Shown here piece by piece: positions 1 to 5,187 of a DNA stretch of 5,187 bases. The translations under genes and the position numbers were made by a program. The number at the start of each line of letters is the position of its first letter. The stretch's first letter is position 1. Under the pieces are notes generated by a model. That model ran no database searches. It saw nothing but the letters and a program-made list of their open reading frames with translations, and was not told where the DNA came from. Source of the DNA: Bacillota bacterium (GTDB taxonomy: Bacteria; Bacillota; Clostridia; Lachnospirales; Bianqueaceae); the NCBI GenBank assembly GCA_017474705.1, contig JAFVHC010000124.1:1-5187 (forward strand), given 5' to 3'.

Positions 1-106
1 GCTATAATTATTTTGTAAATAATTTAAAATAACTAACAACTTCTTATTACATATTCAAATTGCTAGTTGTTTTAATAAAACTCAAAAGGCTATTACTGGC
101 TTCCAT
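1..106. other. A+T-rich stretch abutting the truncated GH78 gene
   Basis: The first 100 bases contain only 22% G+C (13 of the first 80 bases are G or C), against about 60% in bases 121-220. The shift falls within about 20 bases, around 90-115. The GH78 reading frame stays open upstream to an in-frame TAA at 20-22, but the residues encoded there (rich in F, K, N and I) do not resemble a rhamnosidase N-terminus. A TATAAT at 3-8 is unremarkable in such A+T-rich DNA. No gene, RNA or repeat can be supported here. It may be inserted or rearranged DNA, or a chimeric assembly join; the sequence alone cannot decide. Confidence 0.6.
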
Positions 107-1870
107 ATGTGGCCGATCCCGAAGATGGATCCTCCGAAGCTCGGGGGATACATGGGTGAACCTGTCCGTCAGATCATGACCTTGACCGCCCAGGCTTTCA
201 GCGAGCCGCGTCCCGGTGTATATATCTATGACATGGGCCAGAACCTGATCGGTGTGCCGAAACTGCACCTGTATGGTGCGGCAGATACCCAGGCCGTCAT
301 CCGCTTCGGCGAGATCCTGTACCCATACCTGCCGCAGTATGGCCATCAGCAGGGCATGCTGCTCACGGAAAACTATCGAGACGCCATCTCCACCGACCGC
401 TATACCTTCCGCGGCGATGCGGAGGGCGAGGATTTCATGCCGGATCAGACCTTCCATGGCTATCGCTTCGTGGAGATCACCGGCGTGTCTAAAAAACCCG
501 AGCTCGAAGACGTGCAGGCGGCCGTCCTCTCCTCCATCGACCGGGAGACCGGTACTTTCTCCTGCGGTGAACCACTGATCGACCGCTTCTTCCAGAACGT
601 ACGCTGGTCGCAGTTCGCCAACTTCGTCAGCATCCCGACCGACTGCCCGCAGCGCAACGAGCGCATGGGCTGGGCCGGTGACGCGGAAGTCTTCGCTCGT
701 ACAGCGACCTACAATGCGGACGTCCACAATTTCTACCGCAGGTACCTGCTGTGGCTGCGTGACTGCCAGCTGGAGAACGGACGCTATCCGGACATCGCGC
801 CGGTCGGCGGTGGTTTCGGCGGTATCGAATGGGGCAGCGCCGGTATCATCGTGACCTATGAGACCTATAAGCAGTATGGCGATCCTGCCCTGATCCGCGA
901 GAACTTCGTGGCCATGGACCGCTATATCGAATTCCTTAAAGGCCAGGGCACGCCGGGCAAGCTGGACAACGTAGGTCCGCTTCCGGACTGGCTGGCCTCC
1001 GATCTTTCCACCGACGGTCCGCTGCTGTGGAATGCCGTCTTCGCCTATGACTGCAAGATCATGGCGGAAATGGCCAAGGTCATCGGCGAGGAAGAAAAGG
1101 CAGCTGCCTACCAAGCGCTGTACGATGAGATCCGCAAGGTCTGGAACGAGACCTATCTGGAGCCGGAGACCCTGCGCACCCGCAAGCTGGACGGTACCTT
1201 GAACAACACGCAGGCTTCCTACGCTCTGCCACTGGAGTATGACGTGATCCTGCCCGAGAACCTGACAAAAGTCCGCGAGAACCTGCGCAAGATCACCGAA
1301 GAAGTCGGCTACACCGTCACCACCGGTTTCGTCGGCACCGGTCCTCTGAACCCGGCTCTGACGGAGGCAGGCTATGCGGATGCGGCTTATAAGCTGATCC
1401 AACAGACAGTCTATCCGTCCTGGCTCTACCCGGTCACCCAGGGTGCCACCACCATCTGGGAGCGTTGGAATTCCTACACTGTGGAAAATGGTTTCGGCGG
1501 CAACAACGCCATGAACTCCTTCAACCACTACTCCCTTGGCGCTGTCTGCGCCTGGATCTACGGCTATGTGCTGGGTATCAAGCGTACCGAGCCTGGCTTC
1601 ACGCACTTCCTGTATCAGCCGTACATGGAAGGTCTTGCGCATGCTGAAGGTCACTTCGACTCCATCTTCGGCCGCATCGAAAGCTGTTGGACGATCACGG
1701 ATACCGCGTACGACGTAAGTTTCACGGTTCCTGTAGGTTCTGCCGCGACCGTCAAACTGCCGACCGGTACCGTACTTGAGGCTGATGGTCTTGTTTTCAC
1801 GCAAGAGAATGAACGTTTCCAGACTGCCGAAGCTGTAAGCGGCAGCTATCATATCATCATTGAGAAGTAA
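107..1870 (+). CDS. alpha-L-rhamnosidase, GH78 family, N-terminally truncated
   Basis: This enzyme hydrolyses terminal alpha-L-rhamnose from plant glycosides or pectin fragments by an inverting mechanism. From the ATG at 107, residues about 15-125 match the beta-rich Bac_rhamnosid domain (GVYIYDMGQN near 37-46, TFHGYRFVEI near 115-124). Residues about 143-480 form the (alpha/alpha)6 catalytic barrel, and about 490-575 the small C-terminal beta domain. The signature TDCPQRNERMGWAGD (178-192) carries the likely general acid Glu185. TTIWERWNSY (448-457) carries the likely general base Glu452, followed by SFNHY with His474. The 587 residues fall short of the 800-1000 usual for the family, because the N-terminal Bac_rhamnosid_N domain is missing. 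The ATG at 107 has no Shine-Dalgarno at proper spacing (AAAGG lies 17 bases away) and sits on a sharp composition break, so the true start is probably lost. No signal peptide is visible. It is the first gene of an operon with the GH43 gene. Confidence 0.9.
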   Translation: MWPIPKMDPPKLGGYMGEPVRQIMTLTAQAFSEPRPGVYIYDMGQNLIGVPKLHLYGAADTQAVIRFGEILYPYLPQYGHQQGMLLTENYRDAISTDRYTFRGDAEGEDFMPDQTFHGYRFVEITGVSKKPELEDVQAAVLSSIDRETGTFSCGEPLIDRFFQNVRWSQFANFVSIPTDCPQRNERMGWAGDAEVFARTATYNADVHNFYRRYLLWLRDCQLENGRYPDIAPVGGGFGGIEWGSAGIIVTYETYKQYGDPALIRENFVAMDRYIEFLKGQGTPGKLDNVGPLPDWLASDLSTDGPLLWNAVFAYDCKIMAEMAKVIGEEEKAAAYQALYDEIRKVWNETYLEPETLRTRKLDGTLNNTQASYALPLEYDVILPENLTKVRENLRKITEEVGYTVTTGFVGTGPLNPALTEAGYADAAYKLIQQTVYPSWLYPVTQGATTIWERWNSYTVENGFGGNNAMNSFNHYSLGAVCAWIYGYVLGIKRTEPGFTHFLYQPYMEGLAHAEGHFDSIFGRIESCWTITDTAYDVSFTVPVGSAATVKLPTGTVLEADGLVFTQENERFQTAEAVSGSYHIIIEK

Positions 1871-1871
1871 A

Positions 1872-3482
1872 ATGAAATTACATGTTTATACCAGGCCCGT
1901 CGATGCTGAAAAGTATCCGGCGGGCCTTGCACATAGCGTGCATCTGGCCTGCGAGGCCGCTGACGGCAAAGTAACTCCTTTCAACAAGAATTACGGGATC
2001 CTTTTCCCCCAAGGACGGATCTCTGACCAGAACACGATCGTACCTCTGGGCATCCGCGATCCTGCACTCTTCCAAAAGGAAGATGGCGTGATCAGCATCT
2101 GCGGCGAACTGATCCACGAGGACGAGACCCCGGATCAGGAGTCCCGCGGCAAAGTGTATCTGTGGGAGACGCAGGATCTGGTCCATTTCCGCACGGTCGG
2201 CCTGGTGGACGTGCAAAAGATCCTGCCATTTCGACCAAAACCGGCTCTGGAATTAGACCAGACACTGGTGCAGAAAGCGCTTAGCTACTGGAGTCCGATC
2301 ACCTGCACAGGACTGTACGTGCCCCAGGAAGTCCATGTGCATACCCAAAAGGATCTGGAAGATGTGCAGGCGACACTACTCTATTCCGACGGATCGACCC
2401 GTCAGAAAAAGGTCCACTGGAATCTGGACAATGTGGATCTCACACAGCCTGGGATCTATCCCGTGGAAGGCGTCGTCCGGCAGCAATACTTCGATTTTCC
2501 ATTGACCCGAGGCTATGGAGACCCGGTGCTCTTCCCGTGGGAAGGCAAGTGGTACTTCATTTCCACCTATGACAATCTGAACGATATCGGCCTGTACGTG
2601 CGTGAGGCCGACACCGCCGAGGATCTTTTCGCCGAGGGCATCGAGGAACATCTGATCCTGCCCTACGCCCCGGAACGCGGCTTCGAGCAGACCTTCTGGG
2701 CACCGGAATTCCATGTGATCGGTGGAGAACTCTACATCCTCTTCGCGGTCAGCGGTTCCAAATGGGGGCCGCAATGCCACCTGATGAAAAAGAAAAAGAC
2801 CGGCCGCATCATCGATGAGGACGGTTGGGAAGAGCCTATTCGGGTGGTTCGTCAGGACGGACGGCCTCTTACGGAGGATGCGATCACGCTGGACATGACC
2901 TACATCAAAGCCGAGAGCGGGTCCTACATGGTCTGGTCTTACCGAGAGAATATCGGTACTTCGCTGGATTCCGGTTCCATGCTGCACATCGCTTCCATCG
3001 ATGAGCGGGAGCCCTGGCGGCTGACCAGCGATCCGGTGCTGCTGACCCGCCCGCTGCTCGGCTGGGAAAATGTCGCCGGAACCATCAACAACGAAGGACC
3101 GCATGCTTTCATCAAGGATGGGACCATTTACATGACTTATTCCGGCGGCCACGCCGCCTGGTACACCTACGCGCTGGGCTTGCTGACCGCATCTACCAAA
3201 AGTGATCTTCTGGATCTGTCTTCCTGGACGAAGAGCATCACACCGGTGCTGACCTTCTACTCCGTGGAAGGAGAATTCGGCCCCGGGCACAATTCTTTCT
3301 TCACCAACGAAGACGGCGAGCTGATGATCGCCTATCACGGTGAAACATCCATCCAATCACACATACGCTGCGACGGGATCCGCCGGGTACATTTCCGCGC
3401 GGATGGAACGCCCTATTTCGGCATGGCCAAATGGGAAGACGTGGGTCAGGCGGACGTCACGACGATGGTGATCGTAGACTGA
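1872..3482 (+). CDS. GH43-type beta-propeller glycoside hydrolase with inserted Ig-like domain
   Basis: This is probably an alpha-L-arabinofuranosidase or beta-xylosidase-like enzyme (536 residues); substrate cannot be read from sequence. A propeller-like part spans about 35-120 (IRDPALF at 61-67, KVYLWETQDLVHF at 94-106). An Ig-like domain of the Big_4 kind covers about 141-205, with the pattern YSDGST...VHWNLDNVDL...GIYPVEGVV. The rest is a full GH43-like run: GYGDPVLF (Asp217), TFWAPEFHVIGG (274-285), ITLDMTYI (Asp341, likely pKa modulator), NNEGPHAFIKDG (Glu408, likely general acid) and FGPGHNSFF (His473). An ATG 12 bases upstream at 1860 is in frame, but it lies inside the GH78 gene and has no ribosome site. 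The ATG at 1872 begins one base after the GH78 stop, behind a weak GAGAAG, which suggests translational coupling. No signal peptide or membrane segment is seen, so it is probably cytoplasmic. Whether Asp63 or Asp217 is the catalytic base is uncertain. Confidence 0.88.
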   Translation: MKLHVYTRPVDAEKYPAGLAHSVHLACEAADGKVTPFNKNYGILFPQGRISDQNTIVPLGIRDPALFQKEDGVISICGELIHEDETPDQESRGKVYLWETQDLVHFRTVGLVDVQKILPFRPKPALELDQTLVQKALSYWSPITCTGLYVPQEVHVHTQKDLEDVQATLLYSDGSTRQKKVHWNLDNVDLTQPGIYPVEGVVRQQYFDFPLTRGYGDPVLFPWEGKWYFISTYDNLNDIGLYVREADTAEDLFAEGIEEHLILPYAPERGFEQTFWAPEFHVIGGELYILFAVSGSKWGPQCHLMKKKKTGRIIDEDGWEEPIRVVRQDGRPLTEDAITLDMTYIKAESGSYMVWSYRENIGTSLDSGSMLHIASIDEREPWRLTSDPVLLTRPLLGWENVAGTINNEGPHAFIKDGTIYMTYSGGHAAWYTYALGLLTASTKSDLLDLSSWTKSITPVLTFYSVEGEFGPGHNSFFTNEDGELMIAYHGETSIQSHIRCDGIRRVHFRADGTPYFGMAKWEDVGQADVTTMVIVD

Positions 3483-3493
3483 AAGTGAAAACG

Positions 3494-3524
3494 AAAAAGA
3501 AGCCGGATCGACCGGCTTCTTTTT
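3494..3524. terminator. bidirectional intrinsic terminator
   Basis: A perfect 13-bp inverted repeat has arms AAAAAGAAGCCGG (3494-3506) and CCGGCTTCTTTTT (3512-3524) around the loop ATCGA. It starts 12 bases after the GH43 stop. The arms give a GC-rich core followed by a T run on either strand, so it can end both the glycosidase operon and the convergent sigma-factor gene, whose stop is at 3541-3543. Confidence 0.95.
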
Positions 3525-3539
3525 ATATTCCGGACCTAT

Positions 3540-3561
3540 TTCATCTATCGAACGATCGAAG
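3540..3561. repeat. left boundary repeat of the sigma-factor segment
   Basis: TTCATCTA at 3540-3547 recurs directly at 4407-4414. GAACGATCGAAG at 3550-3561 recurs inverted as CTTCGATCGTTC at 4398-4409. The left copy covers the final codons and stop of the minus-strand sigma gene. The 12-bp repeat contains the self-complementary CGATCG, so part of the match is easier to get by chance. Confidence 0.45.
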
Positions 3562-4307
3562 TGCTATCATGATGTTCTCCAGAACGCGCTGATCCGGCGA
3601 TACATATATATGAGAATTCTGATCGCGAAGCAGCCAGACCAGGTACTGTATCGGCGACATGCCCCACAGCTCCGCGCCCTTTTTCCGCAGTATACCCACG
3701 TTTTTTCTGATCTCATCACGTCCGTGCCATATGAGACTCTTGATCGCACCATCCGATACGCCTATCGTCTGCGCGATTTTCCATACGGTACAGCCTTTGA
3801 TATAAAACATGACGACGATCATCCATTCATCATCCGGGATCCCTTTTTGGATCCGCCGGATCTGTTTCTCTCTTACTCTTGGATTCAGATAAGCATCGCA
3901 GATGTGGATGCCTTGGGTATTTTCTTCCAGTGTTTCGATAGGGATATCCGTACCATCTTCTACCTGCGCCACTGACGGCAGAGGACCTTTCTTCATCCAG
4001 TCCAGCTCTTTTTCTGTGCCGTCCACAACAATGCACTCAGAAAAAAATATTCATTGGGTACCCGATCCATGTGAATAAAAGCATTGATGTATGTATCCTG
4101 AATGATCGCAAGCACGTCGGTCTCGTTTTTGATCACATCTGTTATACTATCATGGACATATTTGTAGGTAAACCGATACCACTTTTCAATGGTCGCCGGG
4201 TCTTCACGGTATATCTTATGATTCGTATAGTAAACGGGTTTTCCGCATTTCGGACAGAACTATGCCCCCTCGGGCAATTCTGCTTGGCATGTATTACAGA
4301 CTCTCAT
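3541..4307 (-). pseudogene. zinc-ribbon sigma-70 family sigma factor, interrupted by an amber codon and a frameshift
   Basis: The reconstructed protein is about 255 residues. The ATG at 4307-4305 follows an AAAGGAAAG ribosome site (4323-4315). A zinc ribbon comes first: Cys4 and Cys7 (CNTC), then Cys18 and Cys21 (CPKC). Region 2 of a sigma-70-type factor spans about residues 36-85 (DVLAIIQDTYINAF), with its end likely in IVVDGTEKELDWMKK. Region 4 has a helix-turn-helix at about 175-199 (WKIAQTIGVSDGAIKS) and a family-typical tail, SPIQYLVWLLR. TAG at 4262-4260 interrupts the ribbon at LPEGA-stop-FCPKC, where Lys is common (AAG to TAG is one change). The frame then ends at TGA 3995-3993 unless it shifts by -1 at the T7 run 4047-4041; after that shift it stays open to 3541. 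The family directs RNA polymerase to a small regulon. No anti-sigma or target gene adjoins it. G+C is 40% over 4081-4180 and 53% over 3601-3700, below the glycosidase genes. Confidence 0.85.
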
Positions 4308-4314
4308 GTATGTG

Positions 4315-4323
4315 CTTTCCTTT
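4315..4323 (-). promoter_or_regulatory. ribosome binding site of the sigma-factor gene
   Basis: Read on the minus strand, AAAGGAAAG ends 7 bases before the ATG at 4307-4305. It supports that start, and hence the view that the zinc ribbon belongs to the gene and that the TAG 15 codons later is a true interruption rather than the result of a misplaced start. Confidence 0.65.
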
Positions 4324-4363
4324 CTACTGATCCAGGAGAAATATCCTTCCTCATAACAAAGAT

Positions 4364-4392
4364 ACTATAGCATAAATCAATTAAATAATGAA
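4364..4392 (-). promoter_or_regulatory. probable promoter of the sigma-factor gene, extended -10
   Basis: On the minus strand TATAGT (4369-4364) is preceded by TGC, forming an extended -10 element. Seventeen bases upstream is a poor -35, TTCATT (4392-4387). Transcription would begin near 4357, about 50 bases before the ATG at 4307. It looks like an ordinary housekeeping-sigma promoter, so nothing visible here shows autoregulation by the encoded sigma factor. Confidence 0.5.
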
Positions 4393-4397
4393 CCATG

Positions 4398-4414
4398 CTT
4401 CGATCGTTCATCTA
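4398..4414. repeat. right boundary repeat of the sigma-factor segment
   Basis: CTTCGATCGTTC (4398-4409) is the exact inverted partner of 3550-3561. TTCATCTA (4407-4414) is the direct partner of 3540-3547, and the two overlap by three bases here. The copy lies just upstream of the sigma-gene promoter, outside its expected transcript, so any role would be at the DNA level. It could be the trace of an insertion or chance. Confidence 0.45.
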
Positions 4415-4443
4415 GTTTTTATTCCTGTTTTCCAAAACAGCGC

Positions 4444-4472
4444 TTGACATTTTTGCGTCACTGTGCTAAATT
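4444..4472 (+). promoter_or_regulatory. promoter of the T-box/trpB2 unit
   Basis: A consensus -35 TTGACA (4444-4449) and a -10 TAAATT (4467-4472) are separated by exactly 17 bases. TGC directly before the -10 makes it an extended -10 promoter. Transcription would start near 4479-4480, just ahead of the first leader helix, which fits a T-box leader whose Stem I lies close to the 5' end. Confidence 0.8.
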
Positions 4473-4689
4473 GATGCAAACCGTTGAGGGAGAGTGAGTA
4501 AGTAAAGATCTTCTTTTTCCAGAGAGCCGCGGATGGTGGGATCGCGGCAAAAGTTCCTTTACTGAATGGGCTTCTGAGGGCGACCAGAAACGGCACAGCC
4601 GCAGTATGGGAGACGGAGCGGGACCTCCGTGATCAAAGTCCGGCATATGATCGTATGCGCTAAGTGGGTGTGTGTAAACACACCAAGCC

Positions 4690-4726
4690 GGGTGGCACCG
4701 CAGGTTATGATTGACATACCTGTCCC
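4690..4726 (+). promoter_or_regulatory. T-box antiterminator
   Basis: GGG (4690-4692) can pair with CCC (4724-4726), and GCAGGT (4700-4705) with ACCTGT (4718-4723), leaving TGGCACC as the bulge that binds the tRNA acceptor end. The 3' strand, ACCTGTCCC, is the same segment the terminator uses as its 5' arm, so the two folds exclude each other. Confidence 0.85.
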
Positions 4727-4755
4727 AGCAGTCAAATGCATGGGACGGGTTTTTT
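4718..4755 (+). terminator. T-box regulated intrinsic terminator
   Basis: ACCTGTCCCA (4718-4727) pairs with TGGGACGGGT (4741-4750) over 10 bp with one U-G wobble. GCA (4728-4730) and TGC (4737-4739) can extend the stem past a bulged A. A run of six T follows at 4750-4755. It should end transcription when tRNA-Trp is aminoacylated and does not stabilise the antiterminator. Confidence 0.93.
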
Positions 4756-4832
4756 ATTTGTTCACTATCCTGTCCCGGATCGATCACAGCACAAGGGGCG
4801 AAACAGCCCCGAAACGAGAAAGGAGACAGAAC
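4756..4832 (+). promoter_or_regulatory. post-terminator 5' UTR with second CCTGTCCC, small hairpin and ribosome site
   Basis: CCTGTCCC at 4769-4776 repeats 4719-4726 and could pair with the terminator 3' arm GGGACGGG (4742-4749) through one wobble. A small hairpin, GGGGC (4795-4799) with GCCCC (4806-4810), has no T run and so is not a terminator. AGGAG (4821-4825), 7 bases before the ATG, is a strong ribosome binding site and fixes the start of trpB2. Confidence 0.6.
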
Positions 4833-5187
4833 ATGTCCGACAAGAACCGTATCCCTTACAAGATCTACCTGACCGAAGATGAGATGCCGAAGAATTGGTA
4901 CAACGTCCGGGCGGATATGAAGAACAAGCCCGCTCCACTGCTGAACCCCGCGACGCATCAGCCGATGACTGCCGAGGAACTGAGTGGCGTCTTCTGCGAA
5001 GAACTGGTCCAACAGGAACTGGACAACGACGACCGCTATATCGAGATCCCGCAGGAGATCCGGGATTTCTACAAGATGTACCGTCCTTCGCCGTTGGTCA
5101 GCGCCTATTGTCTGGAAGAAAAACTCCAGACTCCTGCGAAGATCTACTACAAGTTCGAAGGCAACAACACCTCCGGCAGCCATAAGC
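4833..5187 (+). CDS. TrpB2-type tryptophan synthase beta chain, 3' end beyond the window
   Basis: This PLP enzyme makes L-tryptophan from indole and serine (O-phosphoserine for some TrpB2 members). The 118 visible residues show the extended N-terminus that separates TrpB2 from classical TrpB: KIYLTEDEMPKNWYNVRADM (10-29), then PLLNPATHQPMTAEEL (35-50), FCEELVQQEL (54-63) and IEIPQEIRDFY (70-80). Next come the substrate-domain motifs YRPSPLVSA (83-91) and AKIYYKFEG (102-110), and finally GSHK, where Lys118 is the Schiff-base lysine for PLP. The window ends one base after that codon, so the rest of the enzyme is not seen; full TrpB2 proteins have roughly 420-460 residues. The ATG at 4833 is supported by AGGAG seven bases upstream. 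It lies behind a T-box leader, so expression should rise when charged tRNA-Trp is short. Stand-alone TrpB2 copies are often thought to salvage indole; whether trpA or other trp genes follow cannot be seen. Confidence 0.93.
   Translation, partial: MSDKNRIPYKIYLTEDEMPKNWYNVRADMKNKPAPLLNPATHQPMTAEELSGVFCEELVQQELDNDDRYIEIPQEIRDFYKMYRPSPLVSAYCLEEKLQTPAKIYYKFEGNNTSGSHK

Larger units (their letters stand above)
4480..4755 (+). promoter_or_regulatory. T-box riboswitch (tRNA-Trp sensing leader)
   Basis: This leader RNA binds a tRNA and lets transcription continue when the tRNA is uncharged. Stem I is recognisable: AGTAAAG (4501-4507) pairs with CTTTACT (4557-4563) just above the specifier loop, formed by AGTA (4497-4500) opposite GAA (4564-4566). 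CTGA at 4574-4577 fits the basal kink-turn. AGAGAGCCGCGG and GGATGGTGGGA (about 4521-4542) fit the distal loop elements that touch the tRNA elbow. The specifier is read as TGG (4567-4569, Trp) followed by the purine G; a one-base shift would give GGG (Gly). Further helices are ACGGAG/CTCCGT (4613-4618 with 4625-4630), GCATA/TATGC (4643-4647 with 4654-4658) and Stem III GGTGTGT/ACACACC (4667-4673 with 4678-4684). The T-box core GGGTGGCACCGC is at 4690-4701. Its variable base C (4696) would pair with discriminator G73, present in bacterial tRNA-Trp but not tRNA-Gly (U73). The downstream trpB2 gene agrees. Confidence 0.95.

Noticed and set aside
47..1852. Long open frame on the minus strand (about 600 codons) opposite the GH78 gene
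   Set aside because: The plus strand has clear GH78 motifs along its whole length. The minus frame lacks recognisable motifs and is the usual antisense shadow of G+C-rich coding DNA.
2376..3356. Minus-strand open frame of about 326 codons opposite the GH43 gene
   Set aside because: It mirrors the GH43 codons, has no recognisable domain, and overlaps a convincing plus-strand gene entirely.
3610..3975. Plus-strand open frame of 121 codons
   Set aside because: It is antisense to region 4 and the linker of the sigma factor, whose minus-strand reading gives a clear helix-turn-helix.
3541..4026. Region-4 half of the sigma factor as a separate gene starting at GTG (4026)
   Set aside because: There is no ribosome site before it, and the frame is open further upstream to join region 2 residues at the T7 run. 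It is the 3' part of the interrupted gene.
4071..4370. Plus-strand open frame of 99 codons
   Set aside because: It is antisense to the zinc ribbon and region 2 of the sigma gene and covers its promoter and ribosome site. The minus-strand reading is the recognisable one.
4795..4810. GGGGC/GCCCC hairpin as a second terminator
   Set aside because: Only 5 bp and not followed by a T run; it sits just before the ribosome site and does not cover AGGAG.
4458..5183. Minus-strand open frame of 241 codons across the T-box and trpB2 start
   Set aside because: It is antisense to a structured T-box leader and to a clear TrpB2 N-terminus, and no motif is recognisable.
1..5187. CRISPR array, tRNA or rRNA gene, transposase, or a defence or secretion system
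   Set aside because: No regularly spaced repeats, cloverleaf, rRNA segment or transposase motif is visible. The three real genes and the pseudogene belong to known families.

Overview
The window looks like chromosomal DNA of a fairly GC-rich, Gram-positive member of the Clostridia (Bacillota), of the kind found in gut communities. The reasons are a tRNA-sensing T-box leader, strong AGGAG-type ribosome binding sites, intrinsic terminators, and a sigma factor of the zinc-ribbon plus sigma-70 type I associate with Clostridia. Genus or species cannot be given.

Layout. Bases 1 to about 105 are very A+T rich (22% G+C over the first 100 bases) and run abruptly into coding DNA of about 60% G+C. From 107 to 3482 there is a two-gene plus-strand operon for plant-glycan breakdown: an alpha-L-rhamnosidase (GH78) lacking its N-terminal part, then, one base after its stop, a GH43-type beta-propeller glycosidase with an inserted Ig-like domain. 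Neither shows a signal peptide, so both probably act in the cytoplasm on imported oligosaccharides or glycosides containing rhamnose and probably arabinose or xylose. A perfect 13-bp hairpin at 3494-3524 ends the operon and can also serve the convergent minus-strand gene.

From 4307 down to 3541 (minus strand) lies a zinc-ribbon/sigma-70 family sigma factor gene. As written it is broken twice: an amber codon inside the zinc ribbon, and a frame change at a run of seven T (minus strand) that sits exactly in the phase of a -1 slippery heptamer. A pseudogene is the simplest reading. Short inverted and direct repeats border the gene, and its composition is lower in G+C than its neighbours.

From 4444 to the end is a tryptophan-responsive unit: an extended -10 promoter, a T-box leader (about 4480-4755) with a UGG specifier, a T-box bulge whose variable base matches the G73 discriminator of tRNA-Trp, a mutually exclusive antiterminator and terminator, and then the start of a TrpB2-type tryptophan synthase beta chain. 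The window ends one base after the codon for its PLP-binding lysine. Uncharged tRNA-Trp should therefore switch on an enzyme that makes tryptophan from indole and serine (or O-phosphoserine).

No wholly new system is evident. The points most worth checking are the doubly interrupted sigma factor with its perfectly phased slippery run, the compositional junction at the left end, and a second copy of the terminator arm sequence downstream of the T-box terminator.
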